From assembly GCF_003609635.1 (NCBI RefSeq), contig NZ_MCIA01000001.1:284906-348905 (forward strand): DNA of 64,000 nucleotides, read 5' to 3'. Below are positions 17,690 through 26,367 of this stretch, piece after piece. The first letter of the stretch is position 1; each line of letters starts with the position of its first letter. The position numbers and the translations under genes are program-made. Source of the stretch: Lacrimispora algidixylanolytica. GTDB taxonomy: Bacteria > Bacillota > Clostridia > Lachnospirales > Lachnospiraceae. The notes beneath the pieces were generated by a model. That model saw nothing but the letters and a program-made list of their open reading frames with translations, searched no databases and was not told the origin of the DNA.

Positions 17690-18328
17690 TTAACCTTTGG
17701 ACCCTACCGTAAATCTTTCTTTTATATGTTCAGGCTGTTCGATTTCATCTATAACAGCAATGGCATAATCAGCAAAGCTAATATAACTATCACCTTTTCC
17801 ATTAACCAGAAGATGGTCTTTTCCAGCTACGTAGCTTCCAGTTCTTTCTCCCTGGGGATCAAAGAAAGCAGATGGACTGATATAAGTCCAGTTTAAGCCT
17901 TCTGTTTTTTCTAATTCCAATAAATTTTTCAACATGTTACTTGCGGTAGGAAGATAAGCCTCTGGAAAATCTGGAGTTTCAACAAGACGTACTGTTTTTC
18001 CCTCATCTACAAACAAGCTACCTGCTCCGCCAACCACAATAAGTCTTGTATTGGAAGCATTTTTCAACAATCCAATCAACTTATCACCAGCTTCCACGTG
18101 AAGAGCCTCTTCCCCTGGCGCAGAATTAAATGCATTAACAATAACATCAAATCCTTCCAGATTACTTGATACCAAATCAAATATATCTTTCTCCAGCACT
18201 TTAACGTCTTTATTATCTACTTTCAAAGCATTTCTGACAATGGCAGTTACCTCATGGCCTCTATTTACCGCTTCTTTTGTTATAAGGCTTCCAGCTTTAC
18301 CGGTAGCACCAATTACTCCTATTTTCAT
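17690..18328 (-). CDS. ywnB: NAD(P)-binding oxidoreductase, YwnB-like
   Basis: A 212-residue Rossmann-fold protein of the NmrA/atypical SDR group. The dinucleotide loop is GVIGATGKAGS at residues 4-14, followed by the basic residue region VTAIVRN that favours NADP. GGAGSLFVDEG and SPSAFFDP match YwnB of Bacillus. Its reaction is unknown; quinone or carbonyl reduction is likely. An Rrf2 regulator gene lies directly upstream, the same order as ywnA-ywnB in Bacillus subtilis, with an operator-like repeat just before this gene. AGGAG precedes the ATG. Confidence 0.87.
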   Translation of the reverse strand: MKIGVIGATGKAGSLITKEAVNRGHEVTAIVRNALKVDNKDVKVLEKDIFDLVSSNLEGFDVIVNAFNSAPGEEALHVEAGDKLIGLLKNASNTRLIVVGGAGSLFVDEGKTVRLVETPDFPEAYLPTASNMLKNLLELEKTEGLNWTYISPSAFFDPQGERTGSYVAGKDHLLVNGKGDSYISFADYAIAVIDEIEQPEHIKERFTVGSKG

Positions 18329-18380
18329 ATTAATATCTCCTATCTCTATTTTTCTATCATAATTAATTATTTATCATTTT

Positions 18381-18405
18381 AGTTGTAACCTCTTTTGTTA
18401 CAACT
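18381..18405. promoter_or_regulatory. Rrf2 operator upstream of the ywnB-like gene
   Basis: AGTTGTAAC-N7-GTTACAACT is a perfect 9-bp inverted repeat. The same core, TGTAAC-N7-GTTACA, stands before the Rrf2 gene itself, so it is probably the binding site of that regulator. Confidence 0.7.
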
Positions 18406-18429
18406 GGGAGGTAAAAAAAATTGAATGCA

Positions 18430-18861
18430 TTAAGATTCAATTTTCTTACTTAAATTATTCACAAGTTCCTCCATGGTCACTTCTTTTAAAACGCTTTCCA
18501 TGGCTTCCTGAGACCGGAATAATACCAGTTCGAGAACTCCCTGAATGTTAGCTCCTACCGGGCAATTAGGGTTTGGATGTTCCTGGAATTGAAACAATTC
18601 CCCTTCCTCCACCACTTTCACAGCTTTATAAACATCAAGTAGAGTAATCTCATTAAGATTCTTTAATAGAGAAGCTCCCCCTGTTCCAGAGGTGACACTC
18701 ACCATGCCTGATTTCTTCAGCATTCCCATAATCCTTCGAATTACAACCGGATTGGTATTTACGCTTCCGGCAATCCATTCTGAAGTACATAAAACATTAC
18801 TTGAAATAGCCAGGAGAGACAAAATATGAACGGCAACTGTGAATCGGCTACTAATTTTCAT
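18430..18861 (-). CDS. ywnA: Rrf2 family transcriptional regulator, YwnA-like
   Basis: A 143-residue winged-helix regulator. MKISSRFTVAVHILSLLA is the Rrf2 N-terminus, and SVNTNPVVIRRIMGMLKKSG the recognition helix. There is no CX5CX7C iron-sulfur motif; a single Cys in NPNCPVGANI near the C-terminus resembles YwnA-type thiol sensors. The start at 18861 is set by AGGAGG eight bases before; an ATG two codons earlier is too near. It lies upstream of the ywnB-like gene, and both carry the same inverted repeat, so autoregulation is likely. Confidence 0.9.
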   Translation of the reverse strand: MKISSRFTVAVHILSLLAISSNVLCTSEWIAGSVNTNPVVIRRIMGMLKKSGMVSVTSGTGGASLLKNLNEITLLDVYKAVKVVEEGELFQFQEHPNPNCPVGANIQGVLELVLFRSQEAMESVLKEVTMEELVNNLSKKIES

Positions 18862-18874
18862 TTGCATCGCCTCC

Positions 18875-18893
18875 TGTAACCATTATAGTTACA
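18875..18893. promoter_or_regulatory. Rrf2 operator before its own gene
   Basis: TGTAAC-N7-GTTACA, immediately upstream of the ribosome site of the Rrf2 gene. Same half-site and spacer as at 18381-18405. Confidence 0.7.
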
Positions 18894-18942
18894 ACCAACT
18901 CATTTGTCAAGTATCCTTTTCATTTTTCATTTTTCTTGAACA

Positions 18943-19707
18943 TTATATCCTCAAAGATTCCAGACGTTTTGCTTTTTCAGACGCTTTATGTAAAAATTCT
19001 CTAGCCGTCAAATCTTCATAATCCCAATACATCGCCTCAATTGCCGTGGGCCCTGTATAACCTGTTGCTTCAATGTTTTTCATGGCGGTTTCCCAATCTA
19101 TCGTACCATCAAAGGGAAGCCCGTGCATGCCGTAACTTCCATTATCGTCATGCAGATGAAGCGCCATTAGCCGGGAGCCATACATAGATAACAAATCCTT
19201 GTCTGGAACGTAGTGATAGTGATGTCCGCAGTCATAGCAAAATCCAATGCGTTTGGAATCAATCTGCTCTAGTACATGAGATAGATTGGAAAAATTTTGC
19301 AAATTTTCCAAAGCTACGTTTATACCAAATTGCTCTGCTTGTTCTGCTATTTTCCCAATTCTACTCATTCCCAGGTCATTATATGGATGTCCCTCACTAG
19401 GCAGATGAATTACCATGGTGGGGATTTTAAATTCGTAACAGTCAGCAATGCATTGCAAATAGCAATCCGTTAACGCTTCTCCGCCTGGATTGTCACTCCA
19501 AAGATCATGTTGATTTTGAAGTGGGGCATGAATGTTTTCTACAAACAGACCCGCTTCCCTTGCTAACTCAGGGGCATCTCGGTAATAATTACGGCCAAAT
19601 CCGTCACTCCACCACAACATAACACCTTCAAATCCAGCTTCCTTAATTAAGTGATACCGCTCTTTCATCGGCAGATCGTAACCAAACCAATCATAAATAC
19701 TAATCAT
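18943..19707 (-). CDS. Sugar phosphate isomerase/epimerase-like TIM barrel
   Basis: A 254-residue protein of the AP endonuclease 2 / xylose-isomerase-like superfamily. Metal-ligand positions are visible: ENIHAP, TMVIHLPSEGH, VALENL (Glu), CYDCGHHYHY (Asp and His), ALHLHDDNG and TAIEAMYWD (Glu). These fit a divalent-metal sugar epimerase or isomerase more than a DNA nuclease. The start at 19707 follows AAAGGGAG; the frame extends upstream. It has no adjacent sugar transporter, so the substrate is unknown. Confidence 0.85.
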   Translation of the reverse strand: MISIYDWFGYDLPMKERYHLIKEAGFEGVMLWWSDGFGRNYYRDAPELAREAGLFVENIHAPLQNQHDLWSDNPGGEALTDCYLQCIADCYEFKIPTMVIHLPSEGHPYNDLGMSRIGKIAEQAEQFGINVALENLQNFSNLSHVLEQIDSKRIGFCYDCGHHYHYVPDKDLLSMYGSRLMALHLHDDNGSYGMHGLPFDGTIDWETAMKNIEATGYTGPTAIEAMYWDYEDLTAREFLHKASEKAKRLESLRI

Positions 19708-19783
19708 AAGACGCTCCCTTTCCATCATTAGCAATTGCTTTTATTATTATAACCTTCACCGTGGCTGCTACTTTTATAATCAC

Positions 19784-21175
19784 TTATTTTAATATCTTCT
19801 GAATCAGGTTTAACTTATTCTTGTAAGGAGGAAACGTAAGACCAGTCTCCAAACAAAAACTCTTTTTCATAATGCCTTTTGCATGGGTGAATAAATCAAA
19901 GCTATATTTGCCGTGATAAGCACCTATTCCTGAATTACCTACTCCACCAAAAGGAAGATGGTGGTTGGCAACATGGGAAATCGTATCATTGACACAACCT
20001 CCACCAAAGGAAACCTTTGTCAACACGTTTCGCTCCACACGCTTACTCCTGGTAAATAGATAAAGAGCCAATGGTTTTTCATGTTCCTGTATCATGAGAA
20101 TTGCCTGATCCAGTGATTTGTAAGTCATAATTGGAAGTATCGGCCCAAAGAGCTCTTCTTCCATAGCAGCATTATCCCAGGAAACTGCCTCCGTCAGGGT
20201 AGGCTCTATAAATAGTAATTCCTTTTTATAATGTCCCCCGTGTAGAATATGGGAATGATCCTTTTTAAGAATTGTCACCAAACGGTCAAATTGCCCTTGG
20301 TTTACAATTCTGCCAAAATCCTTGCTTCTTACTGGGGAAGTTCCAAAGAATTCAAAGAGAGCCGCTTTCATCTCTTTTATGAACGCATCCCTTATTCCTT
20401 CTTCAACCAGAACATAGTCTGGTGCTATGCAGGTTTGTCCAGCGTTTAAGAATTTTCCCCAGATAATTCGTTTAGCCGCCAGAGTAAGATTTGCGGTGCG
20501 ATCCACAATTGCAGGACTTTTCCCACCTAGTTCCAGTGTAACTGGCACCAGATTTTTCGCTGCGGCCTCCATAACAATTTTTCCAACCATAGGGCTGCCA
20601 GTGAAAAAGATATAGTCAACAGGCGCATGAATGAGCAAAGAAGTCTCCTCCTTACCTCCCTGAATCACTCGAATATAGGACTTATGAAAAGTTTCACCAA
20701 TAAGCTTTCCAATCACTGCGGATAAGTGAGGGGTGTGTTCCGATGGCTTTAATATCACGCAATTGCCCCCAGCGATTGCACCGATTAAAGGCTCGATTAA
20801 AAGCTGAAAGGGATAATTAAACGGGCCTATAATTAGAACGGTTCCATAAGGCTCCTTTAAAATATAACTCTTAGACGGCTGCAGGTGGAGCGGTGTCCTC
20901 ACCGCTTGAGGTTTTGCCCACTTACGCAGGTTTTTGATCATATAACCAATGCTGTGGTACACAAATCCGATTTCAGTTACATATGCTTCAAATTCACCTT
21001 TGCCTAAATCCTTATATAGCGCCTCTTTTATGGCTTCTTCATAACAATGAAGGGCCGCCCTTAGCTTTACCAACTGTTTTAGACGAAAGGAAATGCTATG
21101 GGTATGTCCATGACGATAAAAATCCTTTTGTATCTTTAAGAGGTCATTTAGGCATTTTGAATCAAATGGTTCCAT
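19784..21175 (-). CDS. Aldehyde dehydrogenase
   Basis: A 463-residue NAD(P)-dependent dehydrogenase oxidising an aldehyde to its acid. The catalytic Cys is C249 in NAGQTCIAPDY and the general base E215 in LELGGKSPAIV; GPFNYPFQL and FFTGSPMVGKI form the cofactor site. The short length and the TCIAPDY motif place it with class 3 / fatty aldehyde and coniferyl aldehyde types (YwdH/AldH group). The C-terminal hydrophobic tail seen in membrane members is absent. Preceded by AAAGGAGAA. Physiological aldehyde unknown. Confidence 0.92.
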   Translation of the reverse strand: MEPFDSKCLNDLLKIQKDFYRHGHTHSISFRLKQLVKLRAALHCYEEAIKEALYKDLGKGEFEAYVTEIGFVYHSIGYMIKNLRKWAKPQAVRTPLHLQPSKSYILKEPYGTVLIIGPFNYPFQLLIEPLIGAIAGGNCVILKPSEHTPHLSAVIGKLIGETFHKSYIRVIQGGKEETSLLIHAPVDYIFFTGSPMVGKIVMEAAAKNLVPVTLELGGKSPAIVDRTANLTLAAKRIIWGKFLNAGQTCIAPDYVLVEEGIRDAFIKEMKAALFEFFGTSPVRSKDFGRIVNQGQFDRLVTILKKDHSHILHGGHYKKELLFIEPTLTEAVSWDNAAMEEELFGPILPIMTYKSLDQAILMIQEHEKPLALYLFTRSKRVERNVLTKVSFGGGCVNDTISHVANHHLPFGGVGNSGIGAYHGKYSFDLFTHAKGIMKKSFCLETGLTFPPYKNKLNLIQKILK

Positions 21176-21506
21176 ATTTGTTCTCCTTTTTCACAGTAAT
21201 CTACTTATAAGCCAGTATCAGTCAAACGCTGATAAATATGTATTTGATTGCATTGAATAGATCTTAATGCTTGCTTTTCTTTGTATCTATGGTATCTTTT
21301 AGCCTGTCCGATGTCAACAACTAACTTCCCCCTTAATTCGACACGTTGTGGTCTTTCCAAAGGTTCATAGATTAAGGCCAGGGAAACGTTTTTCGTTTCC
21401 CTGGCCTTAAGAGCTTATCCTTATTATTATAAATAGGCAGACGTTGCATTGCTGCTTGGAGTCCATTTCCATTATTCCGAATTATTTATTTTATAAAAAC
21501 TTTCCC
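21176..21506. other. Intergenic region with a perfect 17-bp inverted repeat
   Basis: About 330 bp without a gene between EIIA and the aldehyde dehydrogenase. It holds one striking hairpin (21372-21410) and otherwise AT-rich sequence with no trusted open frame. Confidence 0.6.
21372..21410. terminator. Perfect 17-bp hairpin after the beta-glucoside operon
   Basis: TTAAGGCCAGGGAAACG and its exact complement flank a TTTTT loop. It is placed to end the beta-glucoside transcript, yet neither strand has a T-run after the stem, which is unusual for an intrinsic terminator. Confidence 0.6.
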
Positions 21507-21995
21507 TTATGAAACCTGAATCAGTTTATCTGCCTTAGTTACTTCTCCATCTCCTATTATCTCTATGGAGCTGTATTCATTGGAATTTAAGATAACAACC
21601 ACTGCAGTGGTAGGATATCCAGCTTTTTTAATCTCATCCATTGAAAATGTCATAATCTGCTGACCACCGGTCACCGTATCCCCCAACTGTACCTGCTGCT
21701 CAAATCCATTCCCCTGCATATTAACGGTATCTAATCCCACATGTATCATTAACTGGACGCCAGCGCTATTTTGGATACAAATCGCATGTTTGGTATCTGC
21801 AATCTGAACTACCTTACCGTCGAAGGGCGCGTATACCAGACCATCTTTTGGCTTAATTCCAACGCCTTGTCCAAGTATCCCTTCGGAAAACACACCGTCT
21901 GCGATGTCCTTTAAGGAGATCACTTCCCCAGGAATCGGTACATAGACGGTTGTTGTGTTTGAAAATTTCTTTGCTAATTTATCAAATAATCCCAT
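21507..21995 (-). CDS. PTS EIIA component, glucose/beta-glucoside type
   Basis: A 162-residue phosphocarrier of the Crr family. The phosphorylated His is H85 in MIHVGLDTV, and the partner His is H70 in TKHAICI; VYAPFDGKV, a family hallmark, is also present. As the membrane protein in this operon carries only EIIB and EIIC, this gene supplies the missing EIIA that passes phosphate from HPr to EIIB. It is the last gene of the operon, 33 bp after the 6-phospho-beta-glucosidase. Preceded by AAAGGAGATAC. Confidence 0.95.
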   Translation of the reverse strand: MGLFDKLAKKFSNTTTVYVPIPGEVISLKDIADGVFSEGILGQGVGIKPKDGLVYAPFDGKVVQIADTKHAICIQNSAGVQLMIHVGLDTVNMQGNGFEQQVQLGDTVTGGQQIMTFSMDEIKKAGYPTTAVVVILNSNEYSSIEIIGDGEVTKADKLIQVS

Positions 21996-22028
21996 TGTAT
22001 CTCCTTTGCCTTATTTAAATAAGTTCTA

Positions 22029-23477
<1,449 letters not shown>

Positions 23478-23491
23478 TTACCTCCATTCAT

Positions 23492-24874
23492 TTAATAGAT
23501 ACTTTCACCTTTGTACATAAATAATGTTACTACAAATGTCACGATAAAACCGATTAAAAGACTAATGCCCATATAAACTACATTTAAAGCCGTAGGTCCT
23601 ATAAACCCTGGAACTCCAAAGATTCCTGCGCTTCCAGATAAGGCATAAGCATATACTTTCATCAAACCTGCAAAGGCCGCACCGCAAAAGTTTCCAATGA
23701 TGACTGCATATAACGGCTTCTTTAACCTTAAGTTAATACCAAACATGGCTGGCTCGGTCACTCCACCAATAATTGCTGTGATGGCACTGGAGGCCGCCGT
23801 TGATTTTGTCTTTTTGTCTTTACATTTTACTGCTACCGCTGCTGCGGCTGCTCCCTGATTAATATTTGCAATAACGGCTGCCGCACAAACAATGGGCTCA
23901 TAACCGAAGGTTGCAAAGGATTGCATCATATATGGGAATAATGCGCCATGCATTCCAGTAATTACTAACAGCGGATATACGGCTGCCAGCAATGCCACAC
24001 CAAAGAAACCGGTGGTGTTATATAAAAACATAATTCCTTTTGCTAAATAAACTCCTAAAAATGAACCGGCTGGTCCAATGAGACATAACGTCAATGGAAG
24101 CATGACTAAAATAGTTCCCAGAGGCACAACAATGGCTTTTATGGAATCTCTTGAAATCTTCCTAAAAAACTTCTCCACATAGGACATGATAAATACTGCC
24201 ATAATGACCGGGAAAATGGTACTTGCATAAGAGGTCGCATAAACCGGAAGACCGAAGATAGACATTCCTACCCCTTCCGCAACACTTGACACCATTTTCG
24301 GGTGGATTAAAATTGCTCCTAGCAACATACCTAGTCCCATGTTGGTCTTAAATTTATTGGCGGCTGTCGCACCTAAGAAGACAGGAAGGAAATAAAATCC
24401 TGCATCCGATGCAAAGGTCAATACCGAATAAGTTGGCATATCAGGGGTCAAAATTCCAATCAATTCCCCTAGTATGATAATAACTTTTAACATACCGGCG
24501 CCAATAAGCGCTGGGATCAATGGCATTAAGCTTCCGGAGATTCCGTCTAAAACAGCACTTAAGCTAAACTTTTTCTTTTTGTCATCTAGATTTTCATCTA
24601 CCGTTTTTTCAGCAGCCAGTCCAGCCTTTTCACAGATCAGCTTATATGCATCACCAACGGATTGCCCAATAATGATCTGTAATTGTTCATTGGACCATTG
24701 AGCGCCTATGACTCCTTCTATCTTCTTAATTTCTTCAATGTGAGCAATGCTGGTGTCTTTTAAATTAAACCTCAAACGTGTCATGCAATGACCAAAGTAA
24801 CTGATATTGTCTTTTCCTCCAATGAGTTCCAGTACTTTCCCAGCAAGTTCTTCATACCTTTCTTTTTTTGCCAT
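23492..24874 (-). CDS. PTS beta-glucoside transporter EIIBC
   Basis: A 460-residue membrane transporter. Residues about 1-85 are EIIB with the phosphorylated Cys C30 in YFGHCMTRLRFNL; residues about 100-460 are EIIC with about ten hydrophobic segments and GITEPAMFGIN-like sequence (IGGVTEPAMFGINLRLKKP), the sugar-site loop. There is no fused EIIA, explaining the separate EIIA gene. The start at 24874 follows AAAGGGAG; the frame runs 21 codons upstream through the terminator region and is not used. Expression depends on antitermination at 24917-24985. Confidence 0.95.
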   Translation of the reverse strand: MAKKERYEELAGKVLELIGGKDNISYFGHCMTRLRFNLKDTSIAHIEEIKKIEGVIGAQWSNEQLQIIIGQSVGDAYKLICEKAGLAAEKTVDENLDDKKKKFSLSAVLDGISGSLMPLIPALIGAGMLKVIIILGELIGILTPDMPTYSVLTFASDAGFYFLPVFLGATAANKFKTNMGLGMLLGAILIHPKMVSSVAEGVGMSIFGLPVYATSYASTIFPVIMAVFIMSYVEKFFRKISRDSIKAIVVPLGTILVMLPLTLCLIGPAGSFLGVYLAKGIMFLYNTTGFFGVALLAAVYPLLVITGMHGALFPYMMQSFATFGYEPIVCAAAVIANINQGAAAAAVAVKCKDKKTKSTAASSAITAIIGGVTEPAMFGINLRLKKPLYAVIIGNFCGAAFAGLMKVYAYALSGSAGIFGVPGFIGPTALNVVYMGISLLIGFIVTFVVTLFMYKGESIY

Positions 24875-24916
24875 AACGTTTCTCCCTTTCTTATATTGAT
24901 TCATCATTAAGAAATT

Positions 24917-24959
24917 AAAAAAACCGAAGAGACGCAATAATCCCTGCGTCAGCTCCGGT
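24917..24959 (-). terminator. LicT-controlled terminator before EIIBC
   Basis: On the minus strand ACCGGAG and GACGCA pair with TGCGTC and CTTCGGT, followed by T7. The ACC at its 5' side is shared with the antiterminator at 24957-24985, so the two structures exclude each other. Confidence 0.88.
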
Positions 24960-24985
24960 AATGCCTCCCTAAGAGTAACAATCCT
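24957..24985 (-). promoter_or_regulatory. Ribonucleic antiterminator (RAT) site 2
   Basis: Minus-strand AGGATTGTTACTCTTAGG... followed by GGCATTACC matches the BglG/LicT RAT consensus (GGATTGTTACT...GCAaaACC). It begins in the last base of the licT stop codon. Confidence 0.88.
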
Positions 24986-25818
24986 TAATTTGCTGTATTA
25001 TTTTTTAAGATTCGACTCATGTGTATCATCAGATACAAAATCTCATCTTGTGTAATTTGTGCTTGTAACTTATTTTCTATCATGGAGCTTATCTTCACTG
25101 CACATTCATAGATTCTGGGGCTTTCTTCCTTCATAACTGTAAAAAGCGTTCCGTTATCGTCGACAAATTGTTTCTTCTCCTCAATCCGCTTCAGACAATA
25201 TCTAAGATGCATTACAAATCGGTTATAATTAAATCCCTTCCGATCAATAGAGACTTCAAACCATATTTCGATTTTATTTGTAATTTCATCAATTAATAAT
25301 TCCACATTCCATTCTGAGGATTCGCTGATGTTTTCTTCTTCTGCATTGACAAAATGCATGGCAATGTTTGTGATCTCGCTTTCCGGTAGTTTTACCAAAA
25401 GCTTTTTTTGAATCAAGTCCACTGCATATTTACCTAGTTTCGTCTCTTCTGGATAAAGCTGCTCCACGTCATAGGAAAATAACATCTTCATCTTCTTAAA
25501 TTTCTTTAGACGAATCAATGCAAAATTAATATGATCAGCAAGTCCTGGCAACAGGTTGGGGTTTAGCTTGCAGTCCAGAGTATTCTGAGCCCTCTTTACA
25601 ATTAAGGCTGACACCTCAAACACTTCCTCCGGGATTTCCTCCAACAACTTGTAATAGCTTTTATCCATCCGATAGAATGTCATAGTAATGGAACCAAGGT
25701 CTGTTATCTCATAGGGCATAGAAGGGAATCCGATGCCTTTTCCAAAGGCAATCAGTTCTTTTTTATTATTATCTTCACATACTGCCACATTGTTGTTGAT
25801 TTTCTTAATCGCCTTCAT
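24985..25818 (-). CDS. licT: BglG/LicT family transcriptional antiterminator
   Basis: A 277-residue RNA-binding regulator. Residues 1-55 (MKAIKKINNNVAVCEDNNKK) are the CAT RNA-binding domain; PRD1 (about 65-170) has LADHINFAL and MHFVNAE, and PRD2 (about 175-277) has MHLRYCLKRI and MIHMSRIL, with the phosphorylatable His residues in place. It binds the two RAT sites in this operon, letting transcription pass when beta-glucosides are imported and PRD1 is dephosphorylated by the PTS. The start at 25818 follows AAAGGAATAATC; the open frame reaches far upstream through terminator 1 and is not real there. Confidence 0.95.
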   Translation of the reverse strand: MKAIKKINNNVAVCEDNNKKELIAFGKGIGFPSMPYEITDLGSITMTFYRMDKSYYKLLEEIPEEVFEVSALIVKRAQNTLDCKLNPNLLPGLADHINFALIRLKKFKKMKMLFSYDVEQLYPEETKLGKYAVDLIQKKLLVKLPESEITNIAMHFVNAEEENISESSEWNVELLIDEITNKIEIWFEVSIDRKGFNYNRFVMHLRYCLKRIEEKKQFVDDNGTLFTVMKEESPRIYECAVKISSMIENKLQAQITQDEILYLMIHMSRILKNNTAN

Positions 25819-25849
25819 GATTATTCCTTTCATCATAGTTTTAGATAAC

Positions 25850-25899
25850 AAAAAACTCCTTGATAGCACACCAAATAAAACAGGTGATGCCTCAAAGAG
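25850..25899 (-). terminator. LicT-controlled terminator in the operon leader
   Basis: Minus-strand CTCTTTGA...CACC pairs with GGTG...TCAAGGAG, followed by T6. It overlaps RAT site 1, giving the classic switch ahead of licT itself. Confidence 0.85.
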
Positions 25900-25909
25900 T
25901 AACAAACCT
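25883..25909 (-). promoter_or_regulatory. Ribonucleic antiterminator (RAT) site 1
   Basis: Minus-strand AGGTTTGTTACTCTTTGAGG then CATCACC, a RAT site in the leader, sharing its 3' half with the terminator at 25850-25899. It differs from site 2 at several loop and stem positions. Confidence 0.85.
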
Positions 25910-25923
25910 TACTTCTACGATTA

Positions 25924-25952
25924 TTATAATTGATAAGCATTGTTATGTCAAC
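25924..25952 (-). promoter_or_regulatory. Consensus housekeeping promoter of the beta-glucoside operon
   Basis: TTGACA (25947-25952) and TATAAT (25924-25929) with a 17-base spacer on the minus strand, a perfect match. Control must therefore lie mainly in the antitermination switch just downstream. Confidence 0.93.
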
Positions 25953-26143
25953 ATGTCAGTTTTAATCAAAATAAATTTATATTTTTGTGCAATTTATACA
26001 AGAAACAATTAAATTGATTTCTCGAACTTAAGCATTCACTTTTCGCTTTCTTTTAAATCATCTTTTAAATTGCTTCTATCACAAAAAGCCGGCTCAAGCA
26101 TATTTAAAACGCTTGCCGACTTTTCAATTCTTGGTTCTCAGTC
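25953..26143. other. Intergenic region upstream of the beta-glucoside promoter
   Basis: AT-rich DNA between the small 53-residue gene and the beta-glucoside promoter; it holds the terminator at 26083-26122 and nothing else I can support. Confidence 0.5.
26083..26122 (-). terminator. Terminator of the small 53-residue gene
   Basis: Minus-strand AAGTCGGC-AAGC pairs with GCTT-GA-GCCGGCTT, followed by T5, 21 bp after the stop at 26144. Confidence 0.8.
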
Positions 26144-26305
26144 CTACTGTGATATTTTATGAGTCCTTGTTGAATCAATTCCAATATTCTTATGTCTTTT
26201 TTCAACGGTACCAGAACCAATCTTTTTCTCAGCCTTTAAATAACCGCCTTTGGCTTTCTTCTCTTCTAAAAATTTCTTCATTTTTTCCATATCATTTACT
26301 GACAT
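26144..26305 (-). CDS. Small conserved-looking protein, 53 residues
   Basis: An intact small gene: ATG at 26305 with GGAG eight bases before it, 53 codons, TAG stop, and an intrinsic terminator directly after. The product is very basic and charged: it starts MSVNDMEKMKKFLEEKKAKG, has the centre KKIGSGTVEKRHKN and ends THKISQ. No membrane segment or Cys. It resembles small highly basic clostridial proteins of unknown function; I assign none. Its own terminator and ribosome site are the main support. Confidence 0.7.
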   Translation of the reverse strand: MSVNDMEKMKKFLEEKKAKGGYLKAEKKIGSGTVEKRHKNIGIDSTRTHKISQ

Positions 26306-26367
26306 TTTGTTTTCTCCATTCAAATATAAATTAATTGTTCTTAGTTTCTAAATGTGTCTTTGTAGAT

